From: Favolaschia claudopus | Taxonomy: Eukaryota > Basidiomycota > Agaricomycetes > Agaricales > Mycenaceae | Assembly (NCBI GenBank): GCA_037176885.1 | Contig: JAWWNJ010000010.1 | Coordinates: 1,922,001-1,986,000, forward strand | DNA length: 64,000 nucleotides | Direction of reading: 5' to 3' | In this document: positions 1-10,823 of the stretch, in pieces | Layout: each line of letters starts with the position of its first letter | Position numbering within the stretch: position 1 is the stretch's first letter | Made by a program: the position numbers and the translations under genes | The notes under the pieces: generated by a model | The model's input: only the letters and a program-made list of their open reading frames with translations | Databases searched by the model: none | Told to the model about the DNA's origin: nothing

Positions 1-155
1 TTGCTTTCTTCGATCCTAAGCGCTAAGCCTTTATATCCGTCGTATCTCGGCCTCGAAGCCTGCTGCTCAGGATTGGCTTTTCACCGTCTTGGCCCTTGTA
101 TAAAACCTTTCTACGCGTAGGGCCGGCCTTCCATCGCTACGCGTTCTCCACCACC

Positions 156-3100
156 ATGGGCCGAAACAATGTAAATCCAACCTAACGTCCGATTTTCCTC
201 ACCTCAGAGGCGTTCCAGAAACGCGGTGGCCGAAAGGGCAATAAGCCCAAGGATGACGTCTATCGCACCGATCTCGTCGAAAAAGCAGACATGGTCAACG
301 ATCGCTTCACAACGTACTACCAGTCTCAGAAAATTGTACCGGATGATGAGTGGGATGTCTTCCTCGAAGCTCTTCGTACCCCGCTGCCGACCGTATTCCG
401 CGTCGCCGGCAGCCGACAGCGCGTTTTTCCCCTCCATGCTAGTGTTTTGCGGCTTATGTCGCTCGTAGGACCGCACAGTCGCTCAACGCAACCCTCCGCG
501 ACAAACATGTGCCTACGCTTAGTAACGTGGTGTTCGAGGATCAATCGATCCCCCCGCCTGTGCAGATTCCTTGGTGTGCATAGGCCTTTCATTGATTTTT
601 GACTGGCAAGCAAACAAATATTCTACGCTCAGGTACCCAGACGGTCTGGCATGGCAGTTTAATGTGCCCAAAAAGGTGCTGCGGAAGCAGCCTGAATTCA
701 AAGAGTTTCACTCGTTTCTTGTCTTTGAGACCGAAGTCGTAAGGTTTTTCGCGAAAGCACTACAGCCTATGTCCTCATGAAAATCCAGGGTAATATCTCG
801 AGACAAGAGGCAGTCAGTATGCTGCCTCCCCTTTTTATGGATGTCGAGCCGCACCACAAGGTATTTCGACCGCCCTGTTACTCTGGGGGAAGTTAAAGTC
901 TTCGATGCTGGTGTCGGATATCGACTCGATTCTGAAGTCGATTCTGATGGCGGATTTTACACGAATCTGTTTACTGGACTCGATTCTCAAACTCGATTCT
1001 GCTGCCGAGCCCGGAGTCGAAACAGTCGATTCTACTCGATCCCGGCTTTCGGTCGATTCTCCGGCCATAATCGACCTTGAGAATCGACTCCAAACAAGGA
1101 CTTTGACTTGCCCTACTGTTCAAAATCTCATTCCGTTAACAGGTGATGGATATGTGTGCTGCTCCGGGCTCGAAGGTGAATTTGATTCACTCTACGATAC
1201 AAAATCTAACATATGTAGACTGCACAACTCCTCGAAGCGCTCCACGCCCAAGACACTCTCACCTCCACCTCAATACCATCCGGCCTCGTGCTCGCGAACG
1301 ACAGCGACCACAAACGAACCCACCTTCTCATTCACCAATCTGCACGCCTACCCAGCCCTTCGCTCATGGTCACCAATCTCGACGCCTCAATCTACCCTGC
1401 ACTCAAAATGCCGAATGGGAACAGGATGGAGACGCTTTTGTTCGACAGAATATTGTGCGACGTCCCGTGTAGTGGGGACGGAACCATGCGCAAGAACCTG
1501 GGCATCTGGAAGACTTGGCAGCCGATGGACGGAAACGGGCTGCACACTCTGCAGCTTCGCATCCTCCAGCGTGCCATGAAACTGCTTGCGCCAAAGGGCC
1601 GCATCGTGTATTCGACATGTTCGCTCAATCCTGTCGAGAACGAGGCCGTGATTGCGTCTGCGCTGAGGAGTAACCCAGGTCTACTCCTTCTTCTCTCGAT
1701 TTCTCTTCAAAGGAAAGCTGACTCGCGCTCAATAGATTTCCGCCTCATCGACGTCTCGGACAAGCTCCCCGCGCTGCAGCGGCGCCCCGGATTGAGCACC
1801 TGGCGACCTACGGACCGTTCGCTAAATACGGCCTATGATACATACGATACCTTTATGGCGACTTGCGCTGACGGCGAAACGGGGAAAACGAAGATGACCA
1901 GAGGTCACTGGCCGCCCGACAGAGTTGAAGAGCTCCAGCTATCTAAATGGTTTGTCTGTGTGCAGATTCAAATTTGTTCTCAATCGACCATCTGCGTTGC
2001 CTTTTTTCGTGTGCAGTTTGCGGATATACCCTCATCTGCAGGACACTGGCGGATTTTTTGTAGCTGTGCTTGAGCGTATTGGCGACGCGATCGAGGCAGC
2101 CGATGTTTCGACGAGGTGAGAGGCTACTTCTTCTGCCAAGGCACCCACTAATTGTGAATTTTGCAGCAGTAGAGAGAAGAAACGAGAGGCCGAGGAACCT
2201 GCCGAATTCCCGGATAGCAAGAAACCCAGGCTTGATGAAGACGGCGGCAGCGAGAATCCTGTAACGTCCTCAGAAACAACGATTGGCGCAGAAGCCACGG
2301 AGACAACGCCAAAGAATGCTCCTCCGCAAAGAGCCGCCAAGCAGAAGAAAGGCGAGGGTGGGGGATCCTTCAAGGAGAACCCATACACTTTCCTTCCGCC
2401 CGATGACCCTTCTATCTTGAGTTGCCTGTACGTCTATTCCTCCCTCAACTCACTCTCTCTTTCACCGTAACACATTACTCCCAGATCGCGCCTTCGGCTT
2501 ACCTCCAACTTCCCCTCTTCCAACATCCTCGTACGCATCCCCGCCCCCGACCCCGAAGCCGACACATCTGGCCCCGCGAATGTTCGCAATCTGTACATCA
2601 CCAACGACCTGGTCAAAGCGCTCGTCCAGCACAACGACTACAACCGTATTCGGCTCACATGCGCCGGCACGAAAGTGTTCACCAAGCAGGAGGCGGGGCG
2701 GGGTGCGGATGCGCAGTTCCGTGTGCTTGGGGAGGCGCTGCCTTTGGTGTTGCCGTATACCGACCCGGAGACGATTGTGGATGGAGAGATGGAGGTGTTG
2801 AGGATATTGGTGGAGAAGGTGTATCCGTTGACCATTGCGCTGCCTGAGGGACGGTTCAAGGTAGCTATGAAGGAGCGAGGTGCGGGCGTTCCTCTGAAAA
2901 CTTTGGTTTGGTGAACTGACAAAAATGCAGCTGTCGGTAGCCATATTGCGCGCTTCCCCCGCAAGCTTGATCCCATGTCGGTGTTTTCTCCTGTCCTCTG
3001 TTGCAATTTCCAATGTCATCGTTACTTCAGTCTGTCGCACGATCTTATACTTCCCATCTGGAAGTCCAATGCATCCATCACGCTTATGATTGACAAGAAG

Positions 3101-3367
3101 GCGAAGAGGTGTGTGCTCTGTGTCTCGTTGTACTCTCAGCCTTGTTTAAACCTTGACCGAATTCTAAGTGCGTTGAGCATGCGTATTTTTGGCAAAGACA
3201 TTACGACTCCGGCGGAGAAACGAGAGAAGGGTGTAGTGGTGGAGGATAACGCGATGGTGATTGCGGTAGAAGATGTTGAAGAAGGCGTTGCAAAGGATAA
3301 TCCAATTGGGGGTTTACAAGACGAAGAAGCTGCTGCTGCAGGGGATACAGCTATGATAGACGGATAA
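156..3367 (+). CDS. NCL1: tRNA (cytosine-5) methyltransferase NCL1/TRM4 (NSUN2 family)
   Basis: Many-exon gene of roughly 740 codons. The family uses S-adenosylmethionine to make 5-methylcytosine in nuclear tRNAs. The spliced product starts MGRNN-KRGGRKG, a basic tail usual for the family, then KADMVNDRFTTYY and IVPDDEWDVFLEALR. The SAM-binding motif DMCAAPGSK is split off by introns on both sides (about 1143-1172). Further on come LANDSDHKR, the catalytic motif LCDVPCSGDG with its PC cysteine, and YSTCSLNPVENEAV with the second catalytic cysteine. The C-terminal part has CLRIYPHLQDTGGFF, a PUA-like segment, LPIWKSNASITLMIDKKAK and an acidic tail ending at 3367. I placed the introns by matching these blocks: first intron acceptor is the ttccag at about 221-226, and the block after GSRQR resumes at SLNATLRDKHVP. 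No frameshift was needed. The intron before DMCAAPGSK is unusually long and repetitive. Confidence 0.94.
863..1142. repeat. Long repeat-rich intron of NCL1
   Basis: The intron between EPHHK and VMDMCAAPGSK is about 280 bp, whereas the other introns of this gene are mostly 40-90 bp. It is filled with variants of actcgattct (at least seven between about 925 and 1090). Near its 3' end is one copy on the other strand (gagaatcgactc, about 1079-1090), which could pair with the forward copies. It looks like a short degenerate repeat or decayed mobile fragment. No terminal repeats or target duplication were recognised. Confidence 0.6.
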
Positions 3368-4201
3368 TGAGGTGCATGTCGCAAATAAATGGTGTTAGCA
3401 GTATCTAGATAGACATACAGCTCCACTTGGTGGCTCACGCAAAAATCCAATCCGCCGCCAAAACACTTGTAATTAAATTGCATTGCTTGCACAGAGGCTC
3501 TTTTGACCATGACCAATGGTTGTACTAGGAAATGGTCTGTATGTCGGATCGGCTCCCAACGCTCATTGCTTTCAAATTCCACCTCTCCAAGGCCCGACAC
3601 GCCGCAAAGTAATCGAATCTTCGAATGTTTGATACTAGGCTAGATACAGAGAACGAACGGAACATGTATTCAATGTGCCATGTCCAAGAGAGAAGTAGAG
3701 TACGAAATGGTATCCCATTATTAGCCTTTGATCCATTGGTACTGTGAATTGTACAATACGGAGATTAACGATTCGATATTAATTGAGTTCATGTTCGGTG
3801 GTTCTCAATGCTCTATTTTGAAGGTGATACGCAAGCCAAGCCATTCATCGCCAGCCCGAGCGTATAGCTGCCGTCTAAAGATGAAATATTGAGTTGAGTG
3901 GTTGAAGGGGAAGGAAGGGCGCGTATGTAAGCAGCGGGACTGGACAACAAGAGTACACACAAGGGGATAAGTCAGAGCGACTACAAGGGCCTCTGTAAGC
4001 CCCAGCGTGGACGGCTGCTTTCATTTTCACTCTTCCTCGTTTTGTTTCCTATCCACCACCCCCGCTCGCTGTTTCGTTCGACGTATCCAGCCACATACTC
4101 CCGACGATAGACTCCACCACCCCTTCCGACTCGGCACTTGCATTTGTAACCTTGTCGCCCGGATTACTAGTGGTTCTACCAACTTGCTTTGACCATTCAC
4201 G
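3368..4201. other. Intergenic stretch without a gene
   Basis: Downstream region of NCL1 and promoter/5' UTR of the MYND gene. No conserved coding block was seen on either strand. A CT-rich stretch (about 4020-4180) lies just before the next start codon, as is common for 5' UTRs in basidiomycetes. Confidence 0.5.
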
Positions 4202-7200
4202 ATGCGCGAAAGCAATTTTGCGTTTCCGGCGCAGAACAAGGCGTGTGTCTGTATCACATCCCAGTTATACGACCGTCGAGGTTCGTACTATCCGTTCAAT
4301 TCTTCACTTTGAATCTAACAATCTCCAGCGTTGGACACATCGTCGCCGCTCCCGTTGTTCAACTCGCTGACCCACCTCACTTACTTGACATCCACCTCGC
4401 CCCGGATCCGCGAGATCATGACTATGGACGGCGGTCTTGAGCGCCTCGTGCGCATCTTGCGCGACTTTTGTATGTCTCCGCCACCCCCCGCCTCTCCTGC
4501 TGCATTCTATGGGCTTCTTCCCCCGAACTATCGCGCTCCGCGTGGCCCTCTTCAGCTCAACCCGCCCACCGGGCAGTTTGACAAGCATGCCGCGTATCGC
4601 TTCAGTCTCGCGTTCCAATGCGTGGTCAACATTGGTGTGCGCGGTAGCGAGCCCATCCGCAGCCGCGTGGTACAGGCCGGAACTCTCGACGTCGTTGGAT
4701 GCATCCTCGAAGCGTGGTTGGCTGGACGTGGTTTTGCTGTCGGACCAAGCACAAGCGCAACAGGTCTACCTCGGGAAACGAGAGAAGCTAGGGCCGCGCG
4801 TAGGGCTGCCGCTGCGGGTAGGGGTCGCATTGATGCCATGGTGAGTGTCCTTTTTTGTTCACCCGCTTGGCTTCGCCATTTCTCGGTCATCGAGACGAGT
4901 CTATATCTCGTCAAATATCGCATCTGTCAGTTTTGCGGATTACTATCCTACCCCCGTGACTTTGGGCCGCTTTATATCCTCCTTTCTGCGGCATATGTCG
5001 CCTTTTCTCAACGTCGCTTTCTCATTTCACCTGTAGGAAACATTGGTGTCCGACTCGTCCACTACTTCCCCCCAACGCATCCTCGCAATCGATACATCCA
5101 ATATAATCCCTCCGCGCCCACAAAATATTCCCGAAGATGTCTACAACAACTACATGGCGGCTAATCGCCCAGGTGGCATCAACCAACAACGAATCCTCAT
5201 CGACGCCGCATCGTCCAGCAGTGCCGGCCCATCGTCTTCGTCTGGCAGCGAACTTCGCGATGACGAGATTGATGCGCAGACTCCAGTCGTCCGGGATCGA
5301 AGCGCTACCGTTGTTGTGCGCCGACGTGGAGAAGGATCAAGTCATGCAAGGGAAAACACCAACGCGTACGCGCGCGACGACCCTGTCTCGCGGCATACCA
5401 GTGCTGCGATGCATGCACTGGCGCAATTGCATGCGGCACACCTGGCAGCGCAGGCGCAAGGCGCCCCGCCGTCTCCCTCGCCGTCTGCAAGCAGCACCAC
5501 AAGCGCTACGGGGAGCATCATCAGCACAGCGAGCACGGGTGCGCGAACCCGCAGCCGCGCTAGCTCAGTATCGCGCTCGCCAGTCAGCAGGGGATCCCCG
5601 GTTAGTAGTACAGTCAGCAGTAACCGTGCGAGTCCGAGCCCCTCCGCGCGTACAACCGACACTGACACGGACGGAGACGCGGATGGGGATGTGGAGATGG
5701 TCGCTGCAGGCGTGGCCGGCATGGGTGTTGGTACCGCAGGTGCTGCCGCCGCGCCCGATGTCGTAGGAAACCACGCTAATGCGCATGTAGGGCGCAGCAG
5801 AGTAGGCGACTCGAGTGCCAGTGCGAGCCCGAGTCCACCGCCACTCAACGCGCACCTCAACATGAACATCCCACAGCCGGCCGAACCGCAGGGGATCATG
5901 AACCTGAATGGGAATGCCAACGGCATGAATATGAACGCGATGGCGGGCAATATGAATATGATGGGGATGGGAATGGGGGGGATGATGGGTGGCGGGATGG
6001 CGATGTTGGGTATGGAGGGTATGGGGCTGATGGGACTCAACCGAGACCCGCGCATTGCCGGCGAAGAGGGCGGAGTGGGCATGGGCATGGGGCTTGGTGG
6101 GGAGGAGGATGGTGGTGCAGCTGCGGATATGATGCTGGGGATGGGGATGATGAATGGAGGCGATATTGGCATGTTGGGACTCGACGGCGCCATGGGCATG
6201 CTTGGCGGAGGGATGGGCATGATGGGCATGGGAGTCAACATGGGTATGAACATGGGTGGTCTCACGATGATGGGCGGGATGCCGCTCCCTATGGGTATGG
6301 GCGACGTCAGCGGCTCAGCAGGCGGCGACTCTGAAGCTCGAGCTGATACTGACGCGGACGCGGAGGAGAGCGACACTGGTGCGCAGGGCCAGAGTAGCAG
6401 TTCTGGTCTGCTTGCGCCGCGCCGCCGGGAGGAGGATATTCAAACGCAGCAGACTCCGCGCGCCGGAGTTGTGCGGCTACCCTCACCACCATCGTCGTCT
6501 CCCGTTGCTGGTCCGTCCTCCGCGTCGTCGTCCGCTTCTGTATACGATGAAGAAGAAGGTGATTTGGATGAGGAAGAAGGTGAAGTTGTCGTCGCCGTTC
6601 GGGGCAGCAGCAGTAACAGCAGCTCCGGAACCATGCGCCGCGCCAGCACATTGCGTGCCGCACAAACCCGTCTACCTTCATCCGATGATGGCGCCAGTGG
6701 ATCAGGAAGTACAAGTACTGCTGAGGCTACCCATGCGAATAGCCAGACCCAAGCTTCTGCCCGTCAACCCACCGCCTCTCCCTCGATGCCAACACCGGCG
6801 CCTCGCGCTAGTCAACATCACACACCTTACCCAGGTGCGCCTCGTGTCCCTGCTGCCCCAAGCCCCGCAGTACGGGCCCGCCGTGCCACTGCCGCTGACG
6901 CCCCCTCACCTCCCATTGTCCCCACCCTCGTCCCCCCTACTGCAACTCGTACACGCGAACGCGAAGATCGCCACCATCACTCTCACACGCACCCCACCGG
7001 ACCCTACCGTGACGAGGACGTCTTGCTCTCTCTGCAGTTACTCGCCTATCTCAGCAAATACCCGCATGTGCGGCAAGCTTTCTACAAGCGTCGCAACGGA
7101 TTTCATCCTGCCAGTGCATTGGCAGTGGCCGCCGCCAAAGCTTCCGAGACTCCAGAGCAACAACCACCGTTGCCGAAAGCTCCAGAGATGGTGCGAGAAG

Positions 7201-8559
7201 GGAAAAGCCGTCAGACACCGGGCGGACAGCAGTTAGCGTTCTTGAGGGCTTTCGGCGTTTCCGGAAAGGAAAAAGAGAAAGGGAAGGCTCCATTGACGGG
7301 ATCTTCGCGGGCATCCGCCACACCAGTGTCCCCCCCGCCTGCGCCGACATCGGCAACGCCGCCTTCTCGTCCCGGATACGAAACCAATGTTTTTTCTCTT
7401 GTGGAACGGTTTACTTTCCGCCCATCGTCCAGCGAAACGGATCTCCCCAACCCGCCTCCCAAGCTCCCGCAGGAAATCCAGTATTGGGCGGGTGTCATCA
7501 TGCGCAATGCGTGTCGGAAGGATGATAGTCGAGGTGGAATTCGGCAATGTGCCAACAGTAAGAATCAATCTGTTCACTCCATAATCAGGCACTGAAGGTT
7601 CGAACTTTTTAGTGCTTTGTGGTCGATGGGAAGAGTATCCTCGCGAGTTTGCCAAGTGCCGTCGGTGTCGAAAAGCAAAATATTGTGGTAAAGAATGTCA
7701 GAGCACGGCGTGGAGTGAAGGTCACCGGTTCTGGTGCAGTGCAAAGGAGGGAGATGATGCGCCCGATGTCACCGCCGCGGCTGCATCGAATGCTGCTAAT
7801 AATATTGTTCCGTCGACGAGCAATGCTACCATCACCGCGGACGCGACGGATCCAAATTCTGCTGTTCCTGTTGGTGCAGAGCGGAGGGAGCGAAGGGAGC
7901 GATACGCAGCTCGAGAACGCGAGAGGCTTTCCGCTGCCACGACCACTGCTGCTGTTGCAGGAAGCGTCGCAGGAACAACCGCAGCAGATGCCGCTACTGT
8001 GCGCGGATTCCGGCCGGCAGGCGTACATTCCAACACCGTCACTACCGTTTTCGGTGGCGTCCCCGCTGCAGGAGGTGAGAATGCTGCGGCGGGTCCTAGC
8101 AGGGAAAGAGCAGCAGCTCCGGAATCTACGCGATCTCGAGCGATGGCTCTTCTTCGTCGGACAGCCGCCAATGCGAATCCTCTGGGTGCCATCGGTTCAC
8201 CACCACCTATACAACACCGCCGCGACCGTGACCGCGAGACCAGCACCACTGTAAACTACGCGACGTTTGACACGTATATGGCGGAAAGGCGAAGGGCAGA
8301 AGCTGGTCCGACAGCAATACCTGCACCGGGCACACTCCCAGGCTTCCCCAACCACTTGCATCACCCCCAACCCCAAAATCCTGCAGACATCGATCGATAC
8401 CTTGCGAGTTTTGGTGTTCCTACACGACGGCGCCCGAGCCGAACGGGTAGGGAAGGCGACTCGTCGCTTTCCAGAGCTGGAGACCCAACTCGGGAGTCCT
8501 CCACCTCTGGCAGTGGCTCTGGCGCGGGTGGTGATCAGGATAGTATGACAATCGAATGA
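4202..8559 (+). CDS. MUB1: MYND-type zinc finger protein MUB1/SamB
   Basis: Start ATG at 4202 gives MRESNFAFPAQNKACVC and ITSQLYDRRALD across the first intron, the conserved N-terminus of the MUB1/SamB family. An armadillo-like N-terminal region follows (TSPRIREIMTMDGGLERLVR, RFSLAFQCVVNIGVRGSEPI). A second conserved block is EDVLLSLQLLAYLSKYPHVR at about 7013-7072. The C-terminal MYND finger is at about 7550-7740: QCANMLCGRWEEY, CRRCRKAKYCGKECQ, HRFWC, assembled over an intron at about 7560-7609. In yeast Mub1 is an adaptor of the Ubr2 ubiquitin ligase needed for Rpn4 turnover; in Aspergillus SamB affects polarised growth. These roles are carried over from the family. The middle of the protein (about 5190-7000) is predicted disordered and low complexity. 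The tail after the MYND finger is rich in Ala, Ser and Arg and has no recognised domain. Confidence 0.92.
5890..6306 (+). repeat. Met/Gly-rich low-complexity segment within MUB1
   Basis: About 135 codons made largely of Met and Gly with Asn and Leu (for example NMNMMGMGMGGMMGGG), from an imperfect atg/ggg repeat. It lies in the disordered middle of the MYND protein. The reading frame stays open across it, so the repeat is translated in the predicted protein. Confidence 0.75.
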
Positions 8560-8921
8560 TGGGAAGAGGTTTTGTTGAATGTATATTGCTGCTCACACTA
8601 CCTACGTACTTTTTCTCTCTTGTCCTCGCTCGCAATGACCCGGTATCACCCCTCTCCTCATCCTACTTCACACATTTTTATAGCGCTACTCACGTCGATC
8701 CTTGTCTCCCTACGCACATCTATTCAAAGTTTATTTACTGTATCAACTCATGCTGGAGAAAGATCACGATATGAGCTAACAGTCTGCCTGCGTTTTAGCA
8801 AATCACTTCGAAACGCAACTCGGGCCGACCAACTGATCACTGGATTCTGTTTCCATCCCTCACCTCTAATCTCGAAATCTGAAGGGTTACAACTTACCAG
8901 CTCTCAAACCAGACGCAAGAC
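8560..8921. other. Intergenic stretch without a gene
   Basis: 3' flank of the MYND gene and upstream region of the kinase-like gene. CT-rich, with no conserved coding signal on either strand. Confidence 0.45.
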
Positions 8922-10462
8922 ATGGCCATGCTCCACGCTGAAGATATGGCGTTTGCGACGCGGCATATACTCTCAGACTCTGATATATCAGCTTTGTTCG
9001 CTGAACGTCTTGGGCTTCTTCCTACAAAGATCACGACGCCCGCAAGTCAGGGTTCGTTTCACAAAGTATATTTTGTATCACTTGAACAAAAAGACGACCT
9101 CCCATGGTCTGGGAAGGAGGTGGTTCTGCGGGTTGCACGGTAGGAGAAAATAACAGCGCAACGCCTCCGAATTCTCCATAACCACCAGACGCACGATTGC
9201 GAAGACGAAGACCGAAAATGAAATAGCCATCCTACGCCTCCTTCGTGCGGCCGGTATCCCTGTGCCGGAAGTTGTTTTCTTTTGTGCAGACCCAGACAAT
9301 CCGTTGAAATACGAGTACAACTGCCTTGAAAGTCCGTACAGTAAGATTCAATTTCCAACGATTGTCGCTCATCCACTGCTAGGAATTGATCATCCTTCAC
9401 TATCGGACACTTGGTCTAGTCTTTCCGAAGCGCAGCTTGACTCTATCCTTGATCAAATTGTCGATATCTTCGTTCAAATGTGGACCGTAAGCGTTGCGCG
9501 TGATCACGGAAGTCTCTGCCTCGATGGTACAAATGGTCCTGTTATCGAGGAAACCATGTGGACATTGTGAGTTTTGGTTTAACTGAAATTTCAATGATCC
9601 AGGACATGAAGTTGCAACTACCCAGGCCTGACATTGAACGCTACTTCCACGCATCACCATATAATCTTACCTCGGAGACTTTTAGCACCCTCAACCCTAC
9701 AACGCACTTTGAATCTTGGCCTGATTATATCTGTGGTTTCCTCACGACGTATACACATATCATCGCAATTCATCCCTCCGTAATTTGGTTGCGCGAACTC
9801 TTGCCCGCGCTGCAGCAAGTCATCAGCATACTTGGCTCGAGTTCAGGCACTCCAAAATGGGTCGAACGTCTCCAAAAATCACCAGAACTTCGTGGCCGAC
9901 TCTTTCACCGAGACTTTCACTTTGGGAATATCCTTGCTGATGAAAAGGGAAACATCAAAGCCGTCATCGATTGGGAATTTGCTGGAATTGGGGTCCTGCC
10001 ATTCTCCTTCAGTATTATCTTAGTTCTAACATGTCGTATCATACAGCCTTCTTTTGCATCCCGCGCGTCCCCTATCCGCAATGTTGTAGGATTCCTACGA
10101 TGTTTACCGACGTCTTCTCGCCAGTCGTTTACACAGCGAATGATAGATACCTGGGAGACCGAATTTTCAACACGCCTGGCTCTTCGATCTCCAGAAATTG
10201 CTGCTCAATGGGCAAAGGAGAGTGATAGAGGCAGTGTCCTCGGGGTCGAGGGCGAGGTAATTAGATTTCTTGTTCATAACTGGTCTTACCATCTGATACG
10301 CTTTTGTGTTAGGCTCTCAGTGACCTTCGGGAATACCTACGGTCGTGCTTAGAAATTGGCGTGCGCGGAGAAGAGGTATGGGGCTCAGCAAAAATGAAGA
10401 CCGCACAGACGACATACAAAGATGTTGTAGTGCAGAGTCTAAAAACGCTTGGATGCTCGTGA
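8922..10462 (+). CDS. Aminoglycoside phosphotransferase (APH)-like kinase
   Basis: Member of the APH/choline-kinase-like fold family, which phosphorylates small molecules or is of unknown substrate in fungi. The spliced product begins MAMLHAEDMAFATRH. Near residue 45 it has SQGSFHKVYFVSL, a glycine-poor nucleotide loop, then EVVLRVAR (likely the ATP lysine/arginine strand), TENEIAILRLLRAAGIPVPE, the catalytic loop LFHRDFHFGNILAD at about 9901-9942 (HxDxxxxN), and the metal-binding strand AVIDWEFAG. The last exon, after an intron at about 10258-10314, reads ALSDLREYLRSCLEIGVRGE and ends in TGA at 10460-10462. Introns were inferred at about 9138-9190, 9290-9350, 9570-9625, 9990-10045 and 10258-10314. 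Agaricomycetes carry many such genes; no substrate can be named. Catalytic residues are present, so it is probably functional. Confidence 0.83.
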
Positions 10463-10823
10463 CCCGTCACGTTCTAAAACAAGCTCGTCTTGTGTTACAA
10501 TGATCTTGAGAGGCTTGAAGATTCCGGGTCAATGGCGAATTTTTTAGTAAAAATTTCCCAATCCGGATGAGAGCGGTTGTTTGTCCATATTGACGCACGC
10601 TGACGTTTCAACCATGACATACCATGAATTCCGTTTCTGAATATACCACCTGCGAAGCACCACCCGCCGCAACAAACGTTCCTGCACCTGCAAAGTATCG
10701 TTCAAGCAATTTCCCATTCACAAGAAGACCCCTGCCCACAATTCTTATCTTCCGTTTTCACTTCTGCCACAATCCACTTGCAAAACTTGTGCAAAACCGA
10801 ATTCTACTACTGCGAGTGGTGCG
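10463..10823. other. Intergenic stretch without a gene
   Basis: Gap between the kinase-like gene and the F-box-like gene. An open frame runs through 10624-10823 but resembles nothing I recognise. It may be 5' UTR of the next gene. Confidence 0.4.

Noticed and set aside
5342..6376. Long minus-strand open frame opposite MUB1
   Set aside because: It is the antisense reading of the Met/Gly repeat and GC-rich coding sequence; no motif or intron structure.
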